Below are positions 33,421 to 42,118 of a DNA stretch of 64,000 bases, in pieces. The DNA lies in assembly GCA_963974475.1 (NCBI GenBank), contig CAXBCR010000016.1, positions 1 through 64,000 on the forward strand. Reading direction: 5' to 3'. Each line of letters begins with the position of its first letter. The first letter of the stretch is position 1. The stretch is from CAJXZP01 sp963974475 (GTDB lineage Bacteria; Bacteroidota; Bacteroidia; Flavobacteriales_G; Salibacteraceae). The notes beneath the pieces were generated by a model, which worked only from the letters and a program-made list of their open reading frames with translations, did no database searches and had not been told where the DNA came from. Position numbers and translations under genes: made by a program.

Positions 33421-34170
33421 TTAAAATACGATGGCTAAATTTAACTCGATAAAACGCAATTTGGTGTTGATTTTTTTATCGTAAACTGCTTGGTTATTTT
33501 CAATCAACGAGTTTCCATTAGCATCCACCACCAAAGCATCTCCTTTTATCACGTTGGTAAGTCCGTTGTGGTAGGTTAATCCAACACGGTAATTTGTATT
33601 TCCTGAAATGTTTCGTTCAAAACCAGCTCCAAATACTAACGAACTCCGAAATAAGTTGATATCACCCGATACATCATCTGTAATTGTTCCGGTGGCACTA
33701 TTTCCATATGAAGTGGTGTATTCTTTCTTAGCACTAATGTTAAAGCCCATTTCGGAACCAAAAACAGCATAATATGTCATGTATCCAATCTCATTTGTTT
33801 TTAGCCGAATAGCCAATGGCACGTCAATGTATGTCATTTTGTAGTTGGAGGCGTTTTTGGCGGAAACCACAATTCCACTTGCGTTTTCAAATGTGTTAGG
33901 TTCTATTAGTTTACCCCCCGTATGATTCATTGTAAAACCGGTTGTGAAACTGTAATTGGAAACTCCAAATAATTGAAAATCCATTAATAAGCCGTATTTA
34001 ATTCCTAATTTAGAACCATCAGAGTCGTATCCCTTATTGGATGGCGTAAACCAAGCGATGGATGGTGATACGGTTAAAGCCAGCGCCACTTTTTTATCAT
34101 CCTGTGCGCTTGTGTTGATACTAAACCCGAAAATTAATAATCCTATTACATAAAATTTTATATACCTCAT
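33421..34170 (-). CDS. Outer-membrane beta-barrel protein (OMP_b-brl_2 type)
   Basis: 249 aa when started at the ATG of MRYIKFY (34168-34170). That start gives a clear signal peptide (residues 1-21, ending NTSAQ); the longer open frame upstream would overlap the gldB gene and has no such signal. The mature part has the strand pattern of a PorT-like eight-stranded barrel, with TYIDVPLAIRLKT and a final LRFIELNLAIVF. Role unknown. First gene of the barrel-nadE-membrane protein operon, divergent from gldB by 67 bases. Confidence 0.82.
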   Translation of the reverse strand: MRYIKFYVIGLLIFGFSINTSAQDDKKVALALTVSPSIAWFTPSNKGYDSDGSKLGIKYGLLMDFQLFGVSNYSFTTGFTMNHTGGKLIEPNTFENASGIVVSAKNASNYKMTYIDVPLAIRLKTNEIGYMTYYAVFGSEMGFNISAKKEYTTSYGNSATGTITDDVSGDINLFRSSLVFGAGFERNISGNTNYRVGLTYHNGLTNVIKGDALVVDANGNSLIENNQAVYDKKINTKLRFIELNLAIVF

Positions 34171-34237
34171 AACGTTACCTTGTTCTGTTTTGTAGATTTG
34201 CGAATCTAAAGCGTAAAAGTAAAATATATTCAAAACG

Positions 34238-35260
34238 ATGAAGAATAAATTTTCGTACATTTTTAATATTTCATTGTGGCTAATTTTAGGATTGTCTTCT
34301 TGCGATAGTAACAAGTTTGATGTGGATATATCTGCCGATAAGGTGGATCTAGCGTGGCTACATTTGGAAACAGATATTACTGGATTAGCAACCAAACCTG
34401 ATTTCCATTCATATAATGATTCTTTAGTGGATGTGTATGGTGGTTTTTATAGATTGTATGCGGGTAGGGTAATGAATTTTGGGGACGTTTATTCGCCTAC
34501 GTACGAAAATGAAATAATGCGTTTTTTAATGCATAAGGATATTCACCAACTATTTATGTTAGTGGATTCAAATTTTCATGAAGTGCAGCCAATTCAAAAT
34601 GAAATGTCCAAGGCTTTTTCGTATTATCACCATTATTTCCCTGAAAAACAAATTCCGGTGATTGTAAGTATGGTTACCGGTATCTCAAACAACATTGTAG
34701 TGACTGATTCGGTACTTGGGGTAGGTTTGGATATGTACATGGGCGACAGCAGTAAAATCTATAAGTTGGCCGGTATTCCAGAATACATACGCAAAAAAGC
34801 GACACGAGCCTACATGCCTTACGACATGATGAGAGGTTGGGTGTTGAGCGAGTTTGAACCCACCGTTAAAAAGGATGATTTATTGGCAAAAATGATAAGC
34901 TACGGAAAGTCTATTTATTTAATGGAGGCAATTTTTCCATTTGCAGAACCCCATTTATTAATGGGCTATACAGCCGAGGAAGAAAAATGGTGTACGGAAA
35001 ACGAAGTGAATATTTGGGCAAAAATGATAGAGAGTGAAGTGCTTTATAGTACAGATGTAAGGGTACTTAGGTCTTACACGGGACAAGGACCGTTTTCTCC
35101 AGGATTCCCAAAAGAATCGCCTGCACAAATTGGATATTGGGTGGGTTGGCAAATCATACGGAAGTATATGGATACCCATCCAAAAACGACAATTCAAGAA
35201 TTAATGAAAATGGAAGATGCGCAATTAATATTGCGAAAATCTAAATACAAACCAAGATAG
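34238..35260 (+). CDS. gldB: Gliding motility lipoprotein GldB
   Basis: 340 aa with a lipoprotein signal (LGLSSC, acylation at about C22). The body matches GldB: the DSNFHEVQPIQ helix, YHHYFPEKQIPVIVSMVTGISN, IPEYIRKKATRAYMPYDMMRGW, and the C-terminal QGPFSPGFPKESPAQIGYWVGWQIIRKYM. GldB is required for gliding in flavobacteria and is associated with the T9SS/gliding apparatus at the envelope. Followed by gldC after 15 bases and divergent from the nadE operon, the usual gldB neighbourhood. Confidence 0.92.
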   Translation: MKNKFSYIFNISLWLILGLSSCDSNKFDVDISADKVDLAWLHLETDITGLATKPDFHSYNDSLVDVYGGFYRLYAGRVMNFGDVYSPTYENEIMRFLMHKDIHQLFMLVDSNFHEVQPIQNEMSKAFSYYHHYFPEKQIPVIVSMVTGISNNIVVTDSVLGVGLDMYMGDSSKIYKLAGIPEYIRKKATRAYMPYDMMRGWVLSEFEPTVKKDDLLAKMISYGKSIYLMEAIFPFAEPHLLMGYTAEEEKWCTENEVNIWAKMIESEVLYSTDVRVLRSYTGQGPFSPGFPKESPAQIGYWVGWQIIRKYMDTHPKTTIQELMKMEDAQLILRKSKYKPR

Positions 35261-35275
35261 CACACTTATATAGTA

Positions 35276-35647
35276 ATGGAAAAATCAGAAATAAAAATTG
35301 AAGTTGCGTTAGACGAAAACTCAATTCCGGAAAAAATTCAATGGTCGGCCACCGATGGTGCCAAAAAAGGAGATGTAACCGCTTCATTTTTGTCAGTTTG
35401 GGATGCAAAAGCACAAAATGCATTGCAGGTAGACTTATGGACTAAAGAATTTACGGTAGACGAGATGAAATTGTTTACGTACCAAAATATAATGACCATG
35501 GCCGACACGTTTGAGAAAGCTACAGGTATGACAGACGAGGCGGAAGATATGCGTGATTTTGGAAGATATATGGGCGAAACTTTAGGTCTGATTAAACGCA
35601 CTGAACCTGAAAAAGGATCAGCAGCAGATTTGAAAGCAAATAACTAA
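35276..35647 (+). CDS. gldC: Gliding motility protein GldC
   Basis: 123 aa soluble protein matching GldC: EIKIEVALDENSIPEKIQWSATD, LSVWDAKAQNALQVDLWTKEFTVDEMKLF and the C-terminal EAEDMRDFGRYMGETLGLI. It has no signal and presumably acts in the cytoplasm; it is dispensable or auxiliary for gliding in studied flavobacteria. It is in operon with gldB and followed by a strong terminator. Confidence 0.93.
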   Translation: MEKSEIKIEVALDENSIPEKIQWSATDGAKKGDVTASFLSVWDAKAQNALQVDLWTKEFTVDEMKLFTYQNIMTMADTFEKATGMTDEAEDMRDFGRYMGETLGLIKRTEPEKGSAADLKANN

Positions 35648-35651
35648 ATGG

Positions 35652-35690
35652 AAAGCAGTTATTCTATCATGGAGTAACTGCTTTTTTTTT
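35652..35690 (+). terminator. Terminator of the gldBC operon
   Basis: AAAGCAGTTA (35652-35661) pairs with TAACTGCTTT (35675-35684), followed by nine T or more. Confidence 0.9.
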
Positions 35691-35708
35691 GATACGACTT
35701 ATTTTATA

Positions 35709-36617
35709 ATGCCAACAGTATTAGTTACAGGAGGAACAGGGTTAATTGGCCGGCATCTTTGCCAAAGGCTAAAACAATCGGGTTTTGATGTAGCGGTATT
35801 AAGTCAAGTACGGTACAATAAATCTGAGTTTCCGGTTTTTCATTGGAATTGGAAAAATGAGGAGGTAGACGAAATGGCTCTACGAAACAGTGATTATATT
35901 GTGCATTTGGCAGGTGCAAACATAGCAGGGCAGCATTGGACAACGGAACGGAAAAAACTCATCATTGACTCTAGGGTTAAGTCCACCCAGTTTTTGCAGC
36001 AAAAGCTGAAGGAGCTAAATTTAGGCCCAAAAGCGTTTGTTTCTGCTTCGGCAGTGGGTTACTATGGAGCGATAACCACAAAAAACATTTACAAGGAAAC
36101 AAGTCAACCGGAAAATGATTTTTTAGGAACCGTTTGCCAACTTTGGGAAAAAGCGGCATCCGATGTGTTTGATTCTCGCATTAGAACGGTTCAAATTAGA
36201 ACTGGAGTAGTACTCACTTCCAAGGATGGAGCGATGGATAAAATGGTACTCCCTATAAAAATGGGCGTTGGTGCAGCACTAGGCACAGGTAAGCAATACA
36301 TGCCGTGGATTCATATAGATGACCTATGTGATATTTACGTGAAAGCCTTAAATGATGTAAAAATGAATGGCGCTTTTAATGCGATTTCTCCTGAGCATCA
36401 AACCAATAAATCATTTACCAAGGCCCTGGCCAAAACCTTAGGTAAACCCATGTGGCTACCCAATATTCCTTCCTTCATTTTGAAAATCATGTTTGGAGAA
36501 ATGGCCGATATGTTACTTTATGGCAGTAGGGTTTCTAGTGCTAAAATATTAGATGCAGGATTTGAATTTCAATATCCAAATTTGGATAGGGCGTTGGCTG
36601 ATTTGATGAAAGATTAA
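35709..36617 (+). CDS. TIGR01777 family epimerase (YfcH-like)
   Basis: 302 aa extended SDR: GGTGLIGRHL (7-16), HLAGANIAGQHWTTERKKLIIDSRV (the TIGR01777 hallmark), SASAVGYYG with the catalytic tyrosine, and the C-terminal MADMLLYGSRVSSAKILDAGFEFQYP. A predicted sugar-nucleotide or cofactor epimerase of unknown substrate. Single gene behind the gldBC terminator. Confidence 0.9.
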   Translation: MPTVLVTGGTGLIGRHLCQRLKQSGFDVAVLSQVRYNKSEFPVFHWNWKNEEVDEMALRNSDYIVHLAGANIAGQHWTTERKKLIIDSRVKSTQFLQQKLKELNLGPKAFVSASAVGYYGAITTKNIYKETSQPENDFLGTVCQLWEKAASDVFDSRIRTVQIRTGVVLTSKDGAMDKMVLPIKMGVGAALGTGKQYMPWIHIDDLCDIYVKALNDVKMNGAFNAISPEHQTNKSFTKALAKTLGKPMWLPNIPSFILKIMFGEMADMLLYGSRVSSAKILDAGFEFQYPNLDRALADLMKD

Positions 36618-36898
36618 AGCTAGGGCTTGCATTTATTGCGATTTTAGAGCGCAATTTGAATTCTATTTAATCTAAGAGCGTGTCACTAAAGGTGTTTTAT
36701 TTTAGTTACGCCTGAATCCCATCTTAGTTTAAACCGATAAATTAGCAAAGACATTTCAAAAAACAACCAATCAATGTCATGCTTTTTTCTGACATAACCC
36801 TATCTTTTCGAGGTTCTTGTAGGTGTAGTTTTATGGTTCCAATAATTAAAACAATAGGAATCAATTTTCCTTATTTTATACACTTAAAACAAATTGTC

Positions 36899-39019
36899 AT
36901 GAAAGTATTTGACGAAAAACACATCAAAAACCTCGTATTGCTTGGATCCTCGAAATCGGGCAAGACTACTCTTGCCGAAACCATGCTTTTTGAAGCAGGG
37001 CTAATTAACCGAAGAGGAACGGTAGAAGCAAAAAATACAGTGTCCGATTACCACGAAATAGAAAAAGAACGTCAGAGTTCTGTTTTTGCTACCCCTCTCC
37101 ATACCGAATGGAGAAATTTTAAAATAAACATAATAGACACACCAGGATTAGATGATTTTGTAGGCGAAGTAGTTTCTTCATTGCGTGTAGCCAATATTGG
37201 TTTAATGCTCATCAATGCGCAATATGGCGTTGAAGTAGGTACAGATTTGCTTTGGAAGCATGTGACCCATTATCAAAAGCCACTCATTTTTGCGATAAAT
37301 CAAGTAGATCATGAAAAATCGGATTTTGAAATGTCGCTTGCATCCCTAAAAGAAGCCTACGGAAGTGCGGTAACGCAAATGCAATATCCAATCAATGAGG
37401 GCGAGGGATTTAATCAAATGATAGATTTGTTGAAAATGAAATGCTATACATTTGGTCCTGACGGTGGAAAACCAGCAAAAAGCGAAATTCCTACCGAAGA
37501 ACTCGAAAAAGCGAATCGCCTTCACAATGAATTAGTAGAAAAAGCAGCCGAAAATGATGAGGCTTTGATGGAGCTTTATTTTGAAAAAGGAAATCTAAGC
37601 GAAGATGAATTACGAGAAGGTTTGAAACTTGGCATGCGAAATCAGGATGTATTTCCAGTGTTCTGTTTATCGGCCAAAAATGATATGGGCTCTGGTAGAT
37701 TAATGGGATTCATTGATAATGTTGCTCCATCGGCTGTGGATATGAAACCAGAAGTTACCGATGATGGCCACGAAATTGCCCATAAATTAGATGGACCTCC
37801 AGTACTGTTTGTTTTCAAAACGATTATAGAACCAAATTTAGGGAAACTCTCCTTTTTTAAAGTGATTTCAGGTACCGTAAAACAAGGTAGCCAATTGATT
37901 AATCATACCACCGGAGAAAATGAACATATTAACCAATTATATATCATGGATGGACATGAACGTCATCCGGTAGATAAATTAGTAGTGGGGGATATAGGCT
38001 CTACTTTAAAGTTGAAAAACACAGATACTAATCATACGTTAAGTACTAAAAATGATAATATTGGATTGAAACCTATCCATTTTCCATCTCCACGTATTCG
38101 TACTGCTATTGTAGCTAATACACGTAAAGATGATGAGAAATTAGGGGAGGTATTACGAAAAATCACCCAGGAAGACCCTACGGTTACCTATGAACAATCA
38201 AAAGAGTTGAGTCAGCTCATTATACATTGTCAAGGTGAATTGCACCTATCTGTAATTAAGTGGATAATGGAGAAAGAGTATGGAATGGATGTCAGTTTTG
38301 AGGATCCTAAAATTCCATATCGCGAAACCATTCAGAAACCAGCATCGGCCTATTATAAGCATAAAAAACAATCTGGTGGTTCCGGACAGTTTGCCGAAGT
38401 ATACATTGATATTGAACCTTGGTATGAAAACATGTCGTCTCCTGAAAACCATCCGGTAAGAGGAGAAGAATATGTGGATTTACCATGGGGTGGTAAACTT
38501 CATTTTGTTCGATCTATCGTTGGTGGAGTAATTGATGCACGTTTCTTGCCTGCCATTATGAAAGGGGTAATGGATAAAATGGAAGTCGGCCCAATTACGG
38601 GATCCTATGTGAGAGATGTTCGTGTGGTTGTTTATGACGGAAAAATGCATTCTGTAGATTCCAATGAAATTTCATTTCGATTGGCAGGTGCGCATGCATT
38701 CCAAGAAGCATTTCAAAATGCGGCACCAAAAATTTTAGAGCCAATTCAAATAGTTGAAGTGCAAGCTCCTGAAGATATGGTGGGCGAAGTAATGACCGAT
38801 TTGCAAACGAGAAGGGCCATCATTATGGGAATTGAGTCCAAAGGTAAAAACCAAGTAATTAAGGCTCAAGTGCCGTTGGCTGAATTAAATAAATATAGCA
38901 CCACTTTACGTTCATTAACACATGGTATGGCTAGTTATACTAGCAATTTTCATGCGTATGAACCTGTTCCAGGAGAAGTTCAAAAAGTGCTAGCAGCCAA
39001 ATTTGCAGAACAAGAATAA
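36899..39019 (+). CDS. EF-G paralogue with altered GTPase motifs
   Basis: 706 aa with all five EF-G domains. I start at the ATG at 36899 because the 40 codons upstream do not resemble any EF-G. The G domain departs from canonical EF-G: P-loop GSSKSGKTT (16-24) in place of AHIDAGKTT; switch I RQSSV (59-63) where EF-G has RGITI; DTPGLDD (80-86) where EF-G has DTPGHVD, so the catalytic histidine is L84; and NQVD (134-137) for NKxD. Domains III-V are normal. Bacteroides EF-G2 is reported to translocate without GTP hydrolysis; this looks like its counterpart. Single gene. Confidence 0.87.
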   Translation: MKVFDEKHIKNLVLLGSSKSGKTTLAETMLFEAGLINRRGTVEAKNTVSDYHEIEKERQSSVFATPLHTEWRNFKINIIDTPGLDDFVGEVVSSLRVANIGLMLINAQYGVEVGTDLLWKHVTHYQKPLIFAINQVDHEKSDFEMSLASLKEAYGSAVTQMQYPINEGEGFNQMIDLLKMKCYTFGPDGGKPAKSEIPTEELEKANRLHNELVEKAAENDEALMELYFEKGNLSEDELREGLKLGMRNQDVFPVFCLSAKNDMGSGRLMGFIDNVAPSAVDMKPEVTDDGHEIAHKLDGPPVLFVFKTIIEPNLGKLSFFKVISGTVKQGSQLINHTTGENEHINQLYIMDGHERHPVDKLVVGDIGSTLKLKNTDTNHTLSTKNDNIGLKPIHFPSPRIRTAIVANTRKDDEKLGEVLRKITQEDPTVTYEQSKELSQLIIHCQGELHLSVIKWIMEKEYGMDVSFEDPKIPYRETIQKPASAYYKHKKQSGGSGQFAEVYIDIEPWYENMSSPENHPVRGEEYVDLPWGGKLHFVRSIVGGVIDARFLPAIMKGVMDKMEVGPITGSYVRDVRVVVYDGKMHSVDSNEISFRLAGAHAFQEAFQNAAPKILEPIQIVEVQAPEDMVGEVMTDLQTRRAIIMGIESKGKNQVIKAQVPLAELNKYSTTLRSLTHGMASYTSNFHAYEPVPGEVQKVLAAKFAEQE

Positions 39020-39039
39020 AGGACTAGTTTAATCTATCC

Positions 39040-39078
39040 AAAGCCTCTATTACTCTTTGTTAATAGGGGCTTTTTATT
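39040..39078 (+). terminator. Terminator of the EF-G paralogue gene
   Basis: AAAGCCTCTATTA (39040-39052) pairs with TAATAGGGGCTTT (39061-39073) with one G-U pair, then a T-run. Confidence 0.88.
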
Positions 39079-39159
39079 TGTGACGATATTTGTTTGTCTA
39101 TTACTCTGTTAACTGAACGAGACAGCAAGTGGTCATTTTTGTGGATATAAGCAATTATT

Positions 39160-39192
39160 TTGTAACGATATTGTTTGAATCTCCTAATTTTG
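39160..39192 (+). promoter_or_regulatory. Promoter of thiL, nearly leaderless
   Basis: TTG at 39160-39162 and TAATTTTG at 39185-39192, 22 bases apart. The thiL ATG follows after only 4 bases, so transcription would begin at or next to the start codon. Confidence 0.6.
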
Positions 39193-39196
39193 CCGC

Positions 39197-40252
39197 ATGT
39201 TAGAAGATAAAAATCAAGCCATCTCCAACTTGGAGGAATTAGGTGAGTTCGGGCTCATTGATAATTTAACGAAATCGTTTAATAATAAAGATAAAAGTAC
39301 CATCTACGGCATTGGAGATGATGCAGCTGTGCTAGATCATGGCGAAAAACTTACAGTGGTTTCTACCGACATGTTGGTAGAAGGTATCCATTTTGATGTA
39401 ACGTATGTGCCGCTTAAACACTTGGGATATAAAGCAGTAGTAGTAAATTTATCGGATATTTATGCTATGAATGCGCAACCTAAACAGGTCACCGTTTCCA
39501 TTGCTGTTTCTAGCCGATACTCGGTTGAAGCTTTAGAAGAAATATATGCAGGTATTCATCAGGCATGTGCGTTTTACAACGTGGATTTGGTGGGTGGAGA
39601 TACTACTTCATCCTTAAAAGGATTAGTAATTAGTGTTACGGCTATTGGTTCAGTAGCTAAAGATGAGGTAGTTTACCGAAATGGTGCCCAAGAAAATGAT
39701 TTAATCTGTGTTTCTGGTGATTTGGGTGCCGCTTACATGGGGCTGCAAGTATTGGAACGCGAAAAAGCAGTGTTTAGAGAAAATTCTAATATGCAGCCAG
39801 ATATGACTGGTAGTGAATACGTTTTAGAGCGACAATTAAAACCGGAAGCCCGTAGGGAAGTAGTGAAGGCTTTGGCCGAAATGAAGGTTAAACCCACTTC
39901 CATGATTGATGTTTCAGATGGGTTGGCATCCGAGCTAATGCATATTTGTAAGCAAAGCGAGGTAGGTGCTCAAATTTATGAGGATAAAATCCCGGTAGAT
40001 TATTACACTTATAAAGCGGCCGAAGATTTTAATTTCAACGCAACCACTGCCGCGCTTAATGGAGGTGAGGATTATGAATTGCTATTCACCATTTCTCAAA
40101 AAGATTTTGAGGTGGTTGAAAGTATTCCCGGAATTGCAATTATTGGACATATCGCAGATAAAGGTGCTGGAATTACGATGGTGGCCCGTGGCGAACAAGT
40201 TATAGAACTGCAAGCGCAAGGCTGGAATGCATTTCAAAATAAATCCGAATAG
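39197..40252 (+). CDS. thiL: Thiamine-monophosphate kinase
   Basis: 351 aa of the PurM/ThiL fold: IGIGDDAAVLD-type N-terminal motif, STDMLVEGIHFD, VVNLSDIYAMNAQPK, LVGGDTTSS and MIDVSDGLASELMHI. Phosphorylates thiamine monophosphate to the active diphosphate with ATP. No TPP riboswitch is visible upstream, where the leader is almost absent. Followed by frr after 57 bases. Confidence 0.95.
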   Translation: MLEDKNQAISNLEELGEFGLIDNLTKSFNNKDKSTIYGIGDDAAVLDHGEKLTVVSTDMLVEGIHFDVTYVPLKHLGYKAVVVNLSDIYAMNAQPKQVTVSIAVSSRYSVEALEEIYAGIHQACAFYNVDLVGGDTTSSLKGLVISVTAIGSVAKDEVVYRNGAQENDLICVSGDLGAAYMGLQVLEREKAVFRENSNMQPDMTGSEYVLERQLKPEARREVVKALAEMKVKPTSMIDVSDGLASELMHICKQSEVGAQIYEDKIPVDYYTYKAAEDFNFNATTAALNGGEDYELLFTISQKDFEVVESIPGIAIIGHIADKGAGITMVARGEQVIELQAQGWNAFQNKSE

Positions 40253-40309
40253 TTTCGGTTTGTTAGCGAATAGAAAAATCGTTTATTTGTACCACCAACA
40301 AAAATAAAA

Positions 40310-40873
40310 ATGGAAGAAGAATTAGAAATGATTTTTGATATGGCCAAAGAGCAGATGGATCTCTCTATTGAGCACTTAAAAAAGGAATTATTAAAAATTA
40401 GAACAGGCCGAGCTAACCCAGTTATGTTGAGTGGTGTAATGGTAGAGTATTATGGGGCTATGACTCCATTATCTCAAGTTTCTAATGTGAACACTCCAGA
40501 TGCACATACCTTAATGATTCAACCATTTGAAAAATCTTTGTTACAGGTTATTGAGAAAGCCATTATTAATTCCAATTTAGGATTGAATCCTCAAAATAAC
40601 GGGGAAATGGTGATTATTAATGTACCTATGCTAACGGAAGAAAGACGTAGAGATTTGGCAAAGCAAGGTAAAGGCGAAGGTGAAAATGCCAAAGTAAGTG
40701 TACGAAATGCGCGACATGATGCTTTGAGTGAAATCAAAAAATTAAAGGATAATAATCTTTCGGAAGACATCGCACGTGATTCGGAAGAAGAAATTCAAAA
40801 GCGTACGGATAGTTTCACTAAATTGATAGATCAGTTGGTGGCTGAAAAAGAAGTGGAAATTATGAAGGTATAA
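40310..40873 (+). CDS. frr: Ribosome recycling factor
   Basis: 187 aa, the standard length: LKKELLKIRTGRANPVMLSGVMVEYYG, LMIQPFEKSLLQVIEKAI, NVPMLTEERRRDLAKQGK and the C-terminal coiled coil. Splits post-termination ribosomes together with EF-G. It usually follows pyrH; here pyrH is absent and an EF-G paralogue lies two genes upstream. Confidence 0.97.
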   Translation: MEEELEMIFDMAKEQMDLSIEHLKKELLKIRTGRANPVMLSGVMVEYYGAMTPLSQVSNVNTPDAHTLMIQPFEKSLLQVIEKAIINSNLGLNPQNNGEMVIINVPMLTEERRRDLAKQGKGEGENAKVSVRNARHDALSEIKKLKDNNLSEDIARDSEEEIQKRTDSFTKLIDQLVAEKEVEIMKV

Positions 40874-40936
40874 CCGGTTCTTTTTTATCCTTAAATGTGG
40901 ATGAAGGAATAGTGAGCAGGTATACAAAGCTAATTG

Positions 40937-40974
40937 AACCGTTATTTGATTGATTTCAAGTAACGGTTTTTTTT
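40937..40974 (+). terminator. Terminator after frr
   Basis: AACCGTTATTTGA (40937-40949) pairs with TCAAGTAACGGTT (40956-40968) with one wobble, then a T-run. Confidence 0.88.
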
Positions 40975-41084
40975 GTGATAAAAAAACGGGAATTGCGAAA
41001 AGGAAAGTGGTTCCAAAAATCATTTTTTTGTATGGCTTAAAAAACAGTCCAAATCGGTATATTTGACCCCTAAATTGAGCGTAA

Positions 41085-42116
41085 ATGAAGGAGCAATCTA
41101 AAGTTTTAATGATTTATACTGGTGGCACCATCGGTATGGTAGAGGATGTGGCCTCCAAAGCGTTGCATCCATTTGATTTCAGCCAGATTACCCAAGAAAT
41201 TCCGGAGCTGAATAAACTTAATTGTAAGATTACGACTATTGCGTTTGAAACCCCACTCGATTCGTCAGATGTATCCACCAAAGATTGGAACAAACTGGCA
41301 GGAATTATTAAAAAAAATTATACTAATTATGATGGGTTTTTAATTCTTCATGGTACAGACACGATGGCATATACCGCGTCAGCGTTAAGTTTTATGTTGG
41401 AGGGGTTGAATAAACCTGTAATTCTAACGGGTTCTCAATTACCTATTGGAGTATTGCGTACCGATGGCAAAGAGAATATTTTGACCGCCATTGAGATTGC
41501 AAGTGATAAAGACGAGAATGGGAAGCCTAAGGTGGCAGAAGTAGCTATTTATTTTGAGTACAAATTAATTAGAGGAAACAGAGCGCATAAAACAAGCACG
41601 ATGCATTTTGATGCGTTTAACTCTCCAAACTTTAGAGATTTAGCCGAGGCTGGCGTAACCATAGAATATAAAAATCACCATATACAACCCTTCGGTAATG
41701 GAGAATTGAACGTGGTAGAATTGCAAGAACAAGGCATTTTTATTTTACCCGTATTTCCGGGAATGGCCGAGGATCAAGTTGCTTCAGTTTTAACAAGCAC
41801 ACGAAATTGGGCGATTTTGCTTATCACCTTTGGAGCTGGAAACGTGCCAATGTTGCCATGGTTTTTAAATGCGCTGAAAACTGCTATTAAAGCAGATAAA
41901 GTAATTGTGAATATCACCCAATGCGATAAAGGAAAGGTAAACATGAGCCTATATGAAAATGGACGAATATTAAAAGATATTGGAATAATTGGAGGTTATG
42001 ATATTACCTCCGAAGCCGCTTTAACTAAGCTGATGTATTTGAAAGAAAAAAACCTGACCGTTGCAGCCCTAAAATCTCAATTTGAAACTCCATTACGAGG
42101 CGAAATGACACTATAG
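41085..42116 (+). CDS. ansA: Type I L-asparaginase
   Basis: 343 aa cytoplasmic asparaginase: first catalytic threonine in YTGGTIGM near residue 12, second in LHGTDTMAYTASAL near 90, and FPGM and GAGNVP blocks as in type I enzymes. No signal peptide. Hydrolyses asparagine to aspartate and ammonia. A TATATTTG element at 41058-41065 is a likely -7 box. The stop is 2 bases before the TMTC-like gene, so they are co-transcribed. Confidence 0.93.
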   Translation: MKEQSKVLMIYTGGTIGMVEDVASKALHPFDFSQITQEIPELNKLNCKITTIAFETPLDSSDVSTKDWNKLAGIIKKNYTNYDGFLILHGTDTMAYTASALSFMLEGLNKPVILTGSQLPIGVLRTDGKENILTAIEIASDKDENGKPKVAEVAIYFEYKLIRGNRAHKTSTMHFDAFNSPNFRDLAEAGVTIEYKNHHIQPFGNGELNVVELQEQGIFILPVFPGMAEDQVASVLTSTRNWAILLITFGAGNVPMLPWFLNALKTAIKADKVIVNITQCDKGKVNMSLYENGRILKDIGIIGGYDITSEAALTKLMYLKEKNLTVAALKSQFETPLRGEMTL

Positions 42117-42118
42117 TT

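Noticed and set aside
33421..34395. Longer form of the barrel protein before nadE
   Set aside because: The extra 75 codons overlap the divergent gldB gene and hide the signal peptide that begins at 34170.
36779..36898. 40-codon N-terminal extension of the EF-G paralogue
   Set aside because: Its sequence does not resemble EF-G and the family's start aligns with the ATG at 36899.
39020..39196. TPP riboswitch upstream of thiL
   Set aside because: The region holds a terminator and promoter only; no THI-box sequence is seen and the leader is almost absent.
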